A stretch of 61,322 nt of DNA from Sutcliffiella horikoshii DSM 8719 (GCA_001648575.1 LQXN01000047.1:1-61322); one strand, 5' to 3'. Counted from the first letter of the stretch, positions 46,925-55,811 are shown. Notes: generated by a model not told the origin, from the sequence alone. Numbers and translations: made by a program.

Positions 46925-46963
46925 CTACATACTCTCCTAAAACTGAGACATTTCATCCTTGTT

Positions 46964-47018
46964 ATTATAACATTTACTACTTTTTACATAGATAAAAGAA
47001 TATGAAGGTTTTGTGACA
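46964..47018 (-). promoter_or_regulatory. resA promoter with possible ResD site
   Basis: Minus strand TATAAT at 46964-46969 with a poor -35 (TCTATG), typical of an activated promoter. TTTTGTGACAC on the plus strand (near 47008-47018) resembles the TTGTGA-type ResD site at about -52. Confidence 0.5.
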
Positions 47019-47023
47019 CCAAG

Positions 47024-47332
47024 AAAAGTGGAAGGTGCCCGTTTTGGGACGTACAAACTGGACTGAGCCGTATGAGATAAAGAAAACACGAAGAGCGTTA
47101 GCGATTCGATGTTGCCTTATCGTAAGGAGGCGAGGGAAGTTTGATAGTCCCAGGCACCTGTAGCTAGACAATCCGAAAAGCGCAGGCGGCTCGTTCAGGC
47201 CCGACAAGCATAAGACAGTTTTCGGAAGAGGTTGCTCTTTGACCTCTGCAGAAAAATGGCTTATGACCTCGAGGGCCTAGCCGCCGCAGCTAGACAATCC
47301 GAAAAGCGGAAGGTGCCCGTTTTGGGAAGTGG
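47024..47332. repeat. Tandem hairpin repeats, two and a half units
   Basis: Units at 47024-47175 and 47176-47301 and a truncated one at 47302-47332. Each starts AAAAGYGS and the full ones end GCTAGACAATCCG. Unit ends are inverted (GGTGCC/GGCACC; GGCGGCT/AGCCGCC), so each can fold into a long hairpin. Similar repeats are common between genes in Bacillus genomes. No coding frame is supported. Confidence 0.75.
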
Positions 47333-47342
47333 CGATCGTGTT

Positions 47343-47530
47343 TATCCTTACTAGAGGAGCATATATCCATCCTAAATAGATTTTATCCTTCAAAAAGGGC
47401 AATATATCCATCCAAACGAACACTTATCCATCGAAAAGGAAAGGATATCCATATATCCTCGCTTTCGAGCACTATCACAAGGGGTCTATCAAACAAGTTC
47501 GTGCCAAACTACCCCAAGTTCATGCCAAAA
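47343..47530. repeat. Short motifs repeated every 20-21 bp
   Basis: TATCC(A/T)T begins at 47343, 47364, 47384, 47405, 47425 and 47446, spaced 21, 20, 21, 20, 21 bp. Past this, AAGTTCRTGCC occurs at 47495 and 47516 (21 bp). The bases between motifs vary. This is not a CRISPR, as the unit and spacer lengths are far too short. No gene in the stretch. Confidence 0.75.
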
Positions 47531-47578
47531 CCATTTCCCAGCTACTACGACTCCATTACACTATTACGGTGCATGGTT

Positions 47579-47620
47579 AAAAACAAAAGCGGAAGCTGCC
47601 TATTAAGCTTCCTCCGCTTT
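47579..47620 (-). terminator. rluB terminator
   Basis: Stem AAAGCGGAAGCT/AGCTTCCTCCGCTTT (47586-47597 with 47606-47620), then TTTTGTTTTTAA on the minus strand. Confidence 0.9.
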
Positions 47621-47634
47621 CTTTCATACAATTG

Positions 47635-48363
47635 CTATTTCTTCGGTTTTGTTGCCATCACACGAAGCTGTTTCACTTCATGCGGAGTCAGTTCACGAGC
47701 TTCACCGGCAGAAAGTCCCTGAAGTGTAAGGAACCCGTAACGTTCCCTTTTCAGCTTCATGACAGGATGCCCGATTGCTTCGAACATGCGGCGGACTTGC
47801 CTGTTACGGCCTTCATGAATACTGATTTCAAAAATGGATGTATTTTTAGTACGCTCCATGGACAGCAACTTTATTCTTGCTGGTGCTGTCTTGCCATCTT
47901 CAAGCTTGATGCCTCTCTCCAGGCTTTTGATTGCTTCACGGGAAGGAATACCTTTCAGTTTGGCAACATAAACCTTTTCAACCTGTGAAGCAGGATGCAT
48001 CAACACATTAGCAAACTCTCCGTCATTGGTCATCAGCAACAGGCCGGATGTATCATAATCCAAACGACCTACCGGATAGATTCGTTCTGGTATATATGGA
48101 AAAAAGTCTGTTGCTACCTTTCTTCCTTTATCATCACTTACACTCGAAATCACGCCTCTTGGCTTATATAATAGGAAGTAGACAGGCTTTTCTCTTTCAA
48201 CTTGAACACCCTGTACTTCGATCTTATCGTTGGAAGATACTTTAACTCCAAGTTCTTTTACTACTTTATCGTTAACTTTCACTTTTCCTTCTTTGATCAA
48301 TTCTTCTGCTTTTCTTCTTGATGCAACACCTGCATGTGCAATCACTTTCTGTAACCGTTCCAT
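47635..48363 (-). CDS. rluB: 23S rRNA pseudouridine synthase RluB
   Basis: 242 aa. N-terminal S4 RNA-binding domain (about 1-60, LQKVIAHAGVASRRKAEEL) and RsuA-type catalytic domain with GRLDYDTSGLLLMTNDG (catalytic Asp) and HEGRNRQVRRM. Modifies a uridine in 23S rRNA helix 89 area. ATG at 48363 after GAGGTGA is preferred over the ATG seven codons earlier. Confidence 0.94.
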   Translation of the reverse strand: MERLQKVIAHAGVASRRKAEELIKEGKVKVNDKVVKELGVKVSSNDKIEVQGVQVEREKPVYFLLYKPRGVISSVSDDKGRKVATDFFPYIPERIYPVGRLDYDTSGLLLMTNDGEFANVLMHPASQVEKVYVAKLKGIPSREAIKSLERGIKLEDGKTAPARIKLLSMERTKNTSIFEISIHEGRNRQVRRMFEAIGHPVMKLKRERYGFLTLQGLSAGEARELTPHEVKQLRVMATKPKK

Positions 48364-48554
48364 TTCTTTCACCTCATTCAACATCTTACCCGACTTTCCA
48401 AAGAAAAGCCAAGATTTCTCTACCTATATTCTTTCCAATGTTCACAATCTCTAATTATACCTGCAGTCTTTCCTAAAAAGAAAGGAAAATTTGTGGTTGT
48501 CGGCATGTGTGCTGAAACTTTTCTTTGTGGCCATACCCTGATCTTTTTTTCCAA

Positions 48555-48588
48555 TTAAAAGAGGCCTTCATCTCATTCATGAAGACCT
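48555..48588 (-). terminator. spmB terminator
   Basis: Stem GAGG-CTTCAT/ATGAAG-CCTC (48561-48571 with 48578-48588), then TTTTAATT on the minus strand. Confidence 0.85.
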
Positions 48589-48618
48589 CAACCCAAAATT
48601 GATGAAAAAACTATTTCC

Positions 48619-49152
48619 CTACATCGCAAAAAAGAATGTGACAACTAATATGGAAACGATAATCCCCACAATATCTGCCAGCAGCCCCACCTTAAGCGCA
48701 TCACCCATTTTCTTGATCCCAACCGCACCAAAATAGACGGTAATGACATATAACGTCGTATCTGTGCTGCCCTGTAAAACGGATGCAAGCCGTCCCATGA
48801 ATGAGTCTGGCCCATAGGTCGCAATCATATCTGTGGTCATCCCAAGCGCAGCAGTACCTGATATTGGGCGTATGATGGAAAGCGGGACGATTTCAGCTGG
48901 TACCCCGATTGCCTGCATCGCCGGTCTGACAAATTCAACAAGAAAATCCAGTGCACCTGAAGCGCGAAATATGGATATCGCTACAAGCATTCCCACCAAA
49001 AATGGGATAATGGAAATGGCTATCTTTATCCCCTCTTTACCTCCTTCAACGAAGGTTTCATATGTAGGGACTTTTTTAAATGTGGCATAAAGGAGGATGA
49101 AGCCGATGATCAGGGGAATCATCCAGAGAGATATAAGTGAAATAACCTGCAT
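48619..49152 (-). CDS. spmB: Spore maturation protein B
   Basis: 177-aa membrane protein with about five helices in the nucleoside-recognition (Gate) fold. With SpmA it is needed for normal spore core dehydration in B. subtilis. ATG with GGAGGAGG. 3 bp after spmA in the dacB-spmA-spmB mother-cell operon. Confidence 0.94.
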   Translation of the reverse strand: MQVISLISLWMIPLIIGFILLYATFKKVPTYETFVEGGKEGIKIAISIIPFLVGMLVAISIFRASGALDFLVEFVRPAMQAIGVPAEIVPLSIIRPISGTAALGMTTDMIATYGPDSFMGRLASVLQGSTDTTLYVITVYFGAVGIKKMGDALKVGLLADIVGIIVSILVVTFFFAM

Positions 49153-49155
49153 CTT

Positions 49156-49746
49156 CTACCTCCTCCTAGCCATTCGCCGATAATAGAAAAATCGATCTAT
49201 AGTGATGGCTGCGATAGTGGAACATAAGGTTGCAACTAAAGTAGGTCCAACTATTTCTGTAGGTGCAACGGAACCATAATTCATCCTGATGGCAATTACT
49301 GTTGTAGGAATCAAGGTAAGGCTTGATGTGTTAATTGCGAGAAAAGTGATCATGGAACGGCTGGCCTCCACTTTCCCCCCATTCAATTCCCTAAGCTGTT
49401 CCATCGCTTTGATTCCCATCGGGGTTGCTGCATTACCTAGTCCGAACATGTTAGCGATCATATTCGACAACATATAGCCCATTGCAGGGTGATCTGGTGG
49501 AACCTCAGGAAAGATCCTGCGGACAACCGGTTTGAAAAGGGATGCCAACTTTTCAAGTAGTCCCGCTTCCTGTGCGATTCTCATCAATCCGAGCCAAAAA
49601 ACCAAAATACTGATAAACCCTATACAAATAGTGACGGCTTCCTTTGCACCCGTGAAAATGGCTTCATTGACTTTGTCCATTGTCCCATTGATCATGGCGA
49701 ATAGGATTCCGATTATCGTCATCGCCACCCAGATGATGTTTACCAT
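49156..49746 (-). CDS. spmA: Spore maturation protein A
   Basis: 196-aa membrane protein, Gate-fold partner of SpmB. Signatures PPDHPAMGYMLSNMIANM and GLGNAATPMGIKAM are present. Its start overlaps the dacB end by 7 bp. Acts in the mother cell for spore core dehydration. Confidence 0.94.
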   Translation of the reverse strand: MVNIIWVAMTIIGILFAMINGTMDKVNEAIFTGAKEAVTICIGFISILVFWLGLMRIAQEAGLLEKLASLFKPVVRRIFPEVPPDHPAMGYMLSNMIANMFGLGNAATPMGIKAMEQLRELNGGKVEASRSMITFLAINTSSLTLIPTTVIAIRMNYGSVAPTEIVGPTLVATLCSTIAAITIDRFFYYRRMARRR

Positions 49747-50897
49747 GGGATCTTGCCTGCCCCGATGAAGAAAATGTTCTTAAATATACTCCAGAATCCA
49801 CCTTCTTTTCCTTTTTTCTTTTCATAGTAGATCGGCGTTTCCACCACAGCTTCATCCTGGACGATGACGGTGTATTCCCCCACCACTTCTGGAATGTTAT
49901 TACCCTCTTCATCCCAATCCTTATTTGGTGTGACAAGTGTAATTTTCACGCGGACATTCTCTCTCTCTTTTTTTGTCATCGGGTATTTAATATCCCGGGA
50001 GAGCTTGACCTTTCCTTTGTAAAAGTCGTCCTCAACATCCTTTAATTTACCTTCATCCGCTATCTCATAAAGTTCATAGTCCACAAAAGCACGGTTGAAC
50101 ATATATATGTGGTCCTTCCAGTCATCAGGCCCATTCAATGTCACGGCGATTACATCTAATCCGTCTTTGGACGCTGTCGTGATAAGTGTTCTTTTTGCTC
50201 GTTTTGTGTAGCCAGTCTTACCGCCTGTGGCATACTTATACATTCCCGTCACAAGACGGTGCTTGTTCGTCCAGCTTCTATCCCATGATTCACCCGGGGC
50301 CGCTGGTGCTCTGTGTACTTTTGTGCCGGCTATCTCTTTGAACTTATCATTTTGCATCGCATATCTTGTCAACAATGCCATGTCATAGGCAGTGGAGTAA
50401 TGATTCTCATGATCATCCAAACCATGAGGATTGGCAAATTCCGTATTGATCATGCCAAGCTCTGCAGCTTTTTCGTTCATGAGATATACAAAGCCCTCTA
50501 AGCTGCCTCCCACATGTTCCGCTATGGCTACTGCTGAATCATTACCTGACCGTAGCATTAACCCATATACAAGATGTTCAAGTTTTATCTTCTCACCTGG
50601 TTTTAAATAGATGGAGGATCCTTCCGCTCTGGTTGCTTTTTCGCTCACGGTTGCAATGTCGTCCATTTTACCGGATTCTATCGCAAGAATCGCCGTCATA
50701 ACCTTAGTGATACTGGCTATCCTTTGTTTGTCATGTGCACCCTTTTCATAGATTATCCTACCGCTTTCCTGTTCAATCAGCACTGCATTCCGTGCACTGA
50801 CTCCAACCTGCTCGGCTGTAGCTGTTTGAGATGAACTTATACTAAATATCAGCAACGGTATTAATACGATGCTGAACACCTTTTGCGTGAGAGACAT
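49740..50897 (-). CDS. dacB: Sporulation D-Ala-D-Ala carboxypeptidase DacB (PBP5*)
   Basis: 385-aa penicillin-binding protein that trims stem peptides during cortex formation. Signal peptide 1-28; active-site SITK (S62-K65), SGN (117-119) and KTG (227-229). A C-terminal anchor region (KNIFFIGAG) ends the protein. ATG after GGGATGGG. Expressed from the sigma-E-like promoter at 50928-50958. Confidence 0.95.
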   Translation of the reverse strand: MSLTQKVFSIVLIPLLIFSISSSQTATAEQVGVSARNAVLIEQESGRIIYEKGAHDKQRIASITKVMTAILAIESGKMDDIATVSEKATRAEGSSIYLKPGEKIKLEHLVYGLMLRSGNDSAVAIAEHVGGSLEGFVYLMNEKAAELGMINTEFANPHGLDDHENHYSTAYDMALLTRYAMQNDKFKEIAGTKVHRAPAAPGESWDRSWTNKHRLVTGMYKYATGGKTGYTKRAKRTLITTASKDGLDVIAVTLNGPDDWKDHIYMFNRAFVDYELYEIADEGKLKDVEDDFYKGKVKLSRDIKYPMTKKERENVRVKITLVTPNKDWDEEGNNIPEVVGEYTVIVQDEAVVETPIYYEKKKGKEGGFWSIFKNIFFIGAGKIPW

Positions 50898-50927
50898 CCA
50901 ATCCCATCCCTTATCTATTTTTGTACA

Positions 50928-50958
50928 AGTTTATGCGACACCTGTCCAAAATTATGAA
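50928..50958 (-). promoter_or_regulatory. Sigma-E promoter of dacB-spmAB
   Basis: Minus strand -35 TTCATAAT (50951-50958) fits GKMATATT at 6 of 8, -10 CATAAACT (50928-50935) fits CATACAMT at 7 of 8, spacer 15 bp. Confidence 0.7.
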
Positions 50959-50998
50959 TGGTTTTTATGTGGTCAGTGCATAGATGGTCTTCTAAAAC

Positions 50999-51023
50999 TA
51001 AAAAAAGGAGGTTTATACCTCCT
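50999..51023 (-). terminator. Terminator of the SOD gene
   Basis: Stem AGGAGG/CCTCCT (51006-51011 with 51018-51023) followed by seven or more Ts on the minus strand. Confidence 0.88.
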
Positions 51024-51059
51024 CTCGCTGTAGATTTATTATAGAACTCTTCGACCTTA

Positions 51060-51944
51060 CTAATATGGCTTCCACTTCAGCCTTGACGCTTCCTGGTAGC
51101 GCTTTTCAACGTCTTTCCAGTTCACTAGATTCCACCACTTATCAATATAGTCTTTTCGATCATTTTTATATTGAAGATAATAGGCATGCTCCCATACGTC
51201 CAATCCTAGAAGGGGGATAGTGTCCCATTGGGTGAATAACTGCTGTTTTTCGGTTTGAAGGATTTCGAGTCGATGTGCACGAGGCGACCAGACAAGCAAT
51301 GCCCATCCCACTCCTTCGACTTTATCGGCGGCTTCTGAAAAATGTTTTTTAAACTTTTCATAACTTCCAAAGTCTTGGGAAATTTGCTGCAGCAGCCTTC
51401 CACTTGGTTGTCCTCCTCCATTTGGGGACATATTATCCCAGAACATGGTGTGCAAATAATGGCCAGAACCATGAAATGCTGCTTCTCGCTGCCAATGCTT
51501 AATCAGATCATAATTTCCTGTTTCCCTGGCTTCAAGCATCTTCGTCTCTGCTTTGTTGAGTCCATCTACATAACTTTTATGATGCTTTAAATGATGTAGT
51601 TCCATGATGTCTCTTGAAATATATGGTTCAAGCGCATTGTATGGATAAGGTAGCGGCGGCAGTGTATGTTGTCCGATTGGCACCCTTCCACTATTAACCC
51701 TGGTGCTCAACCTCTGCATCCCTTCTGCCAACTCTTCTACACACTTTTGTATATCGAGGATTTCTGCTTCGTAAATATACGTTGAATGGTTCAAATGCTG
51801 CACTCTCTTAAGAATGCCCCTGGTCTCCTCTAACCAGTTGTTACGATATCCAGCTCTGCCATCATTTCCGGTCAATATATCTAGGCACCATTCCTCCACA
51901 TCGGTCAGAAACTGCTTGAATACAAGTTGATTTTGCTTGATCAT
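51060..51944 (-). CDS. sodF: Fe/Mn superoxide dismutase with N-terminal extension
   Basis: 294 aa. The C-terminal two-thirds is a Fe/Mn SOD: metal ligands in LHHLKHH, in GHYLHTMFWDNM and in LDVWEHAYYLQY. The first 90 or so residues are an extra helical region, as in the B. subtilis SodF group. The usual QY to H variants that separate Fe and Mn forms cannot be settled by eye. ATG at 51944 after GAGGAGGGGG. Catalyses superoxide to peroxide and oxygen. Confidence 0.85.
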   Translation of the reverse strand: MIKQNQLVFKQFLTDVEEWCLDILTGNDGRAGYRNNWLEETRGILKRVQHLNHSTYIYEAEILDIQKCVEELAEGMQRLSTRVNSGRVPIGQHTLPPLPYPYNALEPYISRDIMELHHLKHHKSYVDGLNKAETKMLEARETGNYDLIKHWQREAAFHGSGHYLHTMFWDNMSPNGGGQPSGRLLQQISQDFGSYEKFKKHFSEAADKVEGVGWALLVWSPRAHRLEILQTEKQQLFTQWDTIPLLGLDVWEHAYYLQYKNDRKDYIDKWWNLVNWKDVEKRYQEASRLKWKPY

Positions 51945-52016
51945 TGTCCCCCTCCTCTGCATTCATCGTTCTATTCTATGCAATAACTGGGCTAGGAGGA
52001 ACAATCGATCGAGAAG

Positions 52017-52049
52017 AAATAAAAAAACACCCAGACAGATGAATGGGTG
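52017..52049 (-). terminator. ypuI terminator
   Basis: Stem CACCCA/TGGGTG (52028-52033 with 52044-52049) with a run of seven Ts on the minus strand. Confidence 0.9.
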
Positions 52050-52059
52050 CTCGTGTTAA

Positions 52060-52548
52060 TTAGTTGCTTTGAATCATTTTTGTACGATAATCGGTTTCAT
52101 AGTATTCAAGCTCTTCCCGGACTGCTTGGAACTCACTTTCAAGGCCGCGAATCACTGTTTTAAGGGATTCTGGGGGAGCTTCATGAAACTGAATGGAATT
52201 TTTGCCTGTATAAGCTGAACGACTGTCCTCATACCAAGCATCATTTCTAGGAGCGAAAAATTCTTCAATGCATTGGTGATAAATATTATAAAGTACCTTC
52301 TCGGCGGCGGACTTTCTAAACGGTTCACTTTTGAGGATGACCTGGCAAGCATTAAGCCCCTCATCACAAAATACTGCAAGTCGACGAGTATTCAATAAAA
52401 GCAGCTCCACATACTCCTGCTTTGTTGAGGATTCTTCCGTCAATGCGGACAACGTAGCTTCGTTCAAGAATGCGTTTAATTGGTGTACGGTATTGCCTAA
52501 GAAACTCTCAACTTGTTCTGTTTGTGATTTAACAATTGTATTTGCCAT
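52060..52548 (-). CDS. ypuI: YpuI-like DUF3907 protein
   Basis: 162 aa, soluble and largely helical. N-terminal VKSQTEQVESFLGNTV and central YHQCIEEFFAPRNDAWYEDSRSAYTG match the YpuI family. ATG with GGAGGG about 10 nt upstream. Function unknown. Confidence 0.85.
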   Translation of the reverse strand: MANTIVKSQTEQVESFLGNTVHQLNAFLNEATLSALTEESSTKQEYVELLLLNTRRLAVFCDEGLNACQVILKSEPFRKSAAEKVLYNIYHQCIEEFFAPRNDAWYEDSRSAYTGKNSIQFHEAPPESLKTVIRGLESEFQAVREELEYYETDYRTKMIQSN

Positions 52549-52641
52549 TTAAGAATGACCCTCCAACTATTATTTTTTCTGTCTGGCAGTTTCTATTAAG
52601 TTACGTAAGGAAAGCAAAAAGTATTACCGGCTTGGCCCATT

Positions 52642-53073
52642 TTAAATGGTAGGCTGTTTTAAGAAATGCAGTGGAGACGTTAAATTATATTCTCCTTTGC
52701 GTTTCAAGCTTTCGAATATTTCTTTTAATTTTGAAATATTTATTCCTTCAAAATAGCCGGCAAGCTCTTCCTTGGTGTTGATATAAATGCGTTTTCTTTG
52801 GCGAAAACTCGGGTTTTTAATTAAGCAGGTGATGGCTACCAGATCTTTAAAAGAAATCTGCTCATTTTCCAATTCAAAAATAGGATTTTCATTCTGTTGC
52901 ATATTTGGAATAAACTCTGCGAACGTCTCATCGAAATAACGAATGTATAGTACGTGAAACGTCCTCTGTTCTCCTTCGTCTTCAAATGTTACTTCGGAGC
53001 GGTTAAAAAAGTCTTCCGATGTGTTCGATTGGGCTTTTTCTAATTCATACCCTTTTATTTCGGTTATACGCAT
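52642..53073 (-). CDS. Unrecognised 143-aa protein
   Basis: Soluble protein of mixed character: an N-terminal half rich in acidic and aromatic residues (RTFHVLYIRYFDETFAEF) and a basic C-terminal half (KNPSFRQRKRIYINTKEEL, then FESLKRKGEYNL). No membrane segment. ATG at 53073 with AGGGAGTG; 22 extra codons upstream are unlikely. It lies between scpB and ypuI, where B. subtilis has no counterpart I recall. I do not recognise the family. Confidence 0.6.
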   Translation of the reverse strand: MRITEIKGYELEKAQSNTSEDFFNRSEVTFEDEGEQRTFHVLYIRYFDETFAEFIPNMQQNENPIFELENEQISFKDLVAITCLIKNPSFRQRKRIYINTKEELAGYFEGINISKLKEIFESLKRKGEYNLTSPLHFLKQPTI

Positions 53074-53200
53074 GCCTTCACTCCCTATTGCTCTCTGTTC
53101 CCATTGAACCTGATTGATGATAGTAAACACTACCATCATGGAGCTTTGCTTTGTTAAAGCTTTCTGTACTACTATTTTACCATATTATAAAAAAATAGTC

Positions 53201-53779
53201 TTAAGATTCAAATGTTTCTTGAAACTTTTCAAAAAATAAATCAGCTTCTTCATCCACTTCATCCATATTCACTGTCAATGGCGGCAGTTCTTTAATATTC
53301 TTTAAACCGAAGTAGTCGAGGAATTCTTTTGTCGTGCCATAAAGAATTGCCCTGCCTGTACCTTCCGCCCGTCCCACTTCCTTAACAAGGGCTTTTGCAG
53401 ACAACGTTTGTAGAGGCCTTTCACTTTTCACACCGCGGATATTCTCCACCTCGGTCCTTGTGATAGGCTGTTTGTACGCCACGATTGCCAATGTCTCAAG
53501 CGCTGCCTGTGATAGGGTCTGGGAGGTTGGCGATTCAACCAGTCTTTTTAAATAGACGGAATGCTCCTTCTTGGTTGTCAGTTGATAAGTCCCTGCCAGT
53601 TCTATAAGGGTAATTCCCCGTTCTTTTTTCTTGTACCCTTTTTTCAAATCTTCCAATATATCTTGGACGAGATGTTCTTCCACCTCAAGTGCCGTAGTTA
53701 GCTGCTTCAGCGTTAGCCCTTCGTCCCCTGCTGCAAAAAGGAGGCTTTCGACAATCGCATTCCAATTAATAATAGCCAA
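53201..53779 (-). CDS. scpB: Segregation and condensation protein B
   Basis: 192-aa partner of ScpA and SMC in the condensin complex that organises and segregates chromosomes. Two winged-helix domains; [10 protein letters not shown] and GRAILYGTT are family text. TTG at 53779 ([11 protein letters not shown]) is used because it matches the ScpB start and follows AAGGAGG; it overlaps scpA by 14 bp. Confidence 0.94.
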   Translation of the reverse strand: MAIINWNAIVESLLFAAGDEGLTLKQLTTALEVEEHLVQDILEDLKKGYKKKERGITLIELAGTYQLTTKKEHSVYLKRLVESPTSQTLSQAALETLAIVAYKQPITRTEVENIRGVKSERPLQTLSAKALVKEVGRAEGTGRAILYGTTKEFLDYFGLKNIKELPPLTVNMDEVDEEADLFFEKFQETFES

Positions 53780-54548
53780 GTTCCTCGTTTCCTCCTTCTT
53801 TATATGACACATAGATGTCTGCAAAATTATTATCCTGTTCCAACAGGATGCTGTTTTTCTTCAGCAGCTCCAAAACCGCTAGAAAAGTCACCACAATATA
53901 TTCCCTGCTTGATTCAGGAAAAAGCTCATAAAAATGTTTACGGCCCTTGGATTGACGCAAGTATTGCATCAACTCCACCATCCGCTTTTCAATAGGGATT
54001 TCTTGCCTGGTAATCCTCGTTTGCACCGGTTTTTGAATCTTTTTCCGTCTCATCAATTTTTGCAAGGCTCCAAGCATGTCATAAAGTGAGACTTCAAGTT
54101 TGACCTCATCAGGCTGCACGTCCTTCATCAGATCACTCAAATCACTCGGCGGTTTTGTATAGAGGTGGCTTCTTTCCTCCTCCAAGTCCTTTAGCTCATC
54201 TGCCGCCTCTTTATACTTTCTATATTCAATCAAACGGTGCATCAATTCCTCACGAGGGTCCTCTTCATACTCCGCAAACTCATCTTCTTCATCCAAAAGA
54301 TCTTCATCATGCTTCGGTAAAAGCATTTTGCTCTTGATTTCAATAAGGGTTGCAGCCATTACGAGGTATTCGCTCGCAACATCCAATTGCAACTCTTTCA
54401 TAGTATGTATGTAGAATAAGTATTGCTCAGTAATTTGAGCAACCGGGATATCGTAAATATCAATTTCCAATCTGTTTATCAAATGTAATAATAAATCCAA
54501 TGGGCCTTCGAAGGCATCCACTTTAACATTATATTCCTGCACAATCAT
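53766..54548 (-). CDS. scpA: Segregation and condensation protein A
   Basis: 260-aa kleisin of the SMC-ScpAB complex. N-terminal [20 protein letters not shown] binds the SMC neck, a charged middle, and a C-terminal winged helix (about 185-250). ATG with AGGTGG close upstream. Divergent from ypuF. Confidence 0.95.
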   Translation of the reverse strand: MIVQEYNVKVDAFEGPLDLLLHLINRLEIDIYDIPVAQITEQYLFYIHTMKELQLDVASEYLVMAATLIEIKSKMLLPKHDEDLLDEEDEFAEYEEDPREELMHRLIEYRKYKEAADELKDLEEERSHLYTKPPSDLSDLMKDVQPDEVKLEVSLYDMLGALQKLMRRKKIQKPVQTRITRQEIPIEKRMVELMQYLRQSKGRKHFYELFPESSREYIVVTFLAVLELLKKNSILLEQDNNFADIYVSYKEGGNEELGYY

Positions 54549-54666
54549 TCATCCACCTAACATAAACATCAAACTATACAATAGTATAGAGTATTCCGGC
54601 ATTATTTTATAGAGTTTTCATGATTATGTTAAAATATTATTAGATTTACATAAAGGGGGAAATCCT

Positions 54667-55197
54667 TTGTACCCAAAAGCTTATCTTGATTATTTGTACC
54701 ATTTCCATTGTGATAGAGACTATTTTGAATGCCATGAAGTGCTTGAAGAATATTGGAAAGAAAAAGACGCTGCGGAACGGGACATCCATTGGGTTGGCCT
54801 TATCCAAGTCGCTGTCGGACTCTATCATCACCGGCGGGGGAATTTTAATGGCGCTCTTAGAATGCTTCAAAACGCCTGCCGGATCATCGAGAAAGAATCA
54901 ACAGCAATTGATGCGTTGGGGCTTGATAGTCGGGAGTTGGTTAATTTGCTGGAAGAGCGTATGGATTCTGTTCTAAAGCAAGAGCCTTACAACAGCTTGA
55001 ATTTACCGATTGCAGACCCTGAACTTCAGCTATCTTGTGAGGTAAAGGCGAAAAAAGCCAAATTGACTTGGGGAACTGCCAGTAATATGCTTGATGGATC
55101 CTTGGTGAACAGGCATACTCTCAGAGATCGCTCAGAAGTGATTACAGAGAGGCAACGCCAACTCAAATTGCGGAAGCGGCGTGAAGCAGGAGAATAA
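54667..55197 (+). CDS. ypuF: DUF309 protein YpuF
   Basis: 176 aa. The DUF309 helical domain covers about 5-105, with signature FECHEVLEEYW and a following GLIQVAVGLYHH. The rest is a charged tail. TTG start with AAAGGGGGAAA 8 nt upstream; no ATG fits. Position beside scpA matches B. subtilis. Function unknown. Confidence 0.85.
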   Translation: MYPKAYLDYLYHFHCDRDYFECHEVLEEYWKEKDAAERDIHWVGLIQVAVGLYHHRRGNFNGALRMLQNACRIIEKESTAIDALGLDSRELVNLLEERMDSVLKQEPYNSLNLPIADPELQLSCEVKAKKAKLTWGTASNMLDGSLVNRHTLRDRSEVITERQRQLKLRKRREAGE

Positions 55198-55246
55198 TTG
55201 GGTTTTTGGACTTGGTGTACCGGGGCTGCTGGTCGTCATTGTTGAA

Positions 55247-55345
55247 ATGTGACCTTTATTGTCGAACGGCTTGTATTGGGTGGAGTTCCGCTTGTATTTT
55301 CATTTTTGGGAAAGTATTCGATCCGGTTCCGCTTGTATTTCCTTT
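55247..55345. repeat. Degenerate 20-21-bp phased repeats
   Basis: The motif (T/A)GTATT occurs at 55272, 55293, 55313 and 55334 (spacing 21, 20, 21), in the context CCGCTTGTATTT; a TTTATT at 55255 may be an eroded unit. This is the same period as the repeats at 47.3 kb, with a different core. Confidence 0.6.
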
Positions 55346-55395
55346 CACTGGCTTTTCCCGGCATGTTTCAAAAGTGCCATTCCAACTTTACAACA

Positions 55396-55436
55396 GAAAA
55401 AACGACGCACTTTCATAAGAAAGCCGTCGTTTTTTC
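55396..55436. terminator. ribT terminator, bidirectional
   Basis: 12-bp stem GAAAAAACGACG/CGTCGTTTTTTC (55396-55407 with 55425-55436), extended by CTTTC/GAAAG. T-runs lie on both strands within the stem base. Confidence 0.9.
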
Positions 55437-55448
55437 TCATTTCTGCAG

Positions 55449-55811
55449 TTATTCACTGCATTCTTTTTCATCTAGATCACATTTTTCAATGAATGCAGTG
55501 GTATATTGCGTTGTTTTCACTGCTTTGTTTGGGTAAGTTTCCGTGAGTGCTACCACCATTTTCTTGCCGTATCCTTGTCCACGATGGGATGGAATGACAC
55601 TGATATGTTGAATGGTGAAGCTGTCTTCTTCTAATTCGATACCAATCAATCCGATAATATCGTCTTCCTTCCAAAGGAAAAGTTGCCAGTTTTCTTTCTC
55701 TTCGTAGTCTCTCATGGATTGTTGTAATTTCTTCAGCTCTTTTTCAGTTGGCATAAAGGACATGAGGCCCATAGCAATTTTTTCAAAGCTCTTCTTATAA
55801 CGAATTAACAT
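55449..55811 (-). CDS. ribT: RibT N-acetyltransferase
   Basis: 120-aa GNAT-fold protein. Acetyl-CoA binding text is SHRGQGYGKKM; N-terminal MLIRYKKSFEKIAMGLMSFMP is nearly the same as in RibT of B. subtilis. Last gene of the rib cluster but 150 bp beyond ribH. Target unknown; not required for riboflavin synthesis in B. subtilis. Confidence 0.93.
   Translation of the reverse strand: MLIRYKKSFEKIAMGLMSFMPTEKELKKLQQSMRDYEEKENWQLFLWKEDDIIGLIGIELEEDSFTIQHISVIPSHRGQGYGKKMVVALTETYPNKAVKTTQYTTAFIEKCDLDEKECSE

Noticed and set aside
47343-47530. Possible CRISPR array
   Set aside because: Conserved part is only about 7-8 bp with 12-13 bp between; no repeat of 23-37 bp, no spacers of usual length, no cas genes.
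52152-52379. 75-codon minus-strand frame inside ypuI
   Set aside because: Alternative frame of a recognised gene with no independent start signal.
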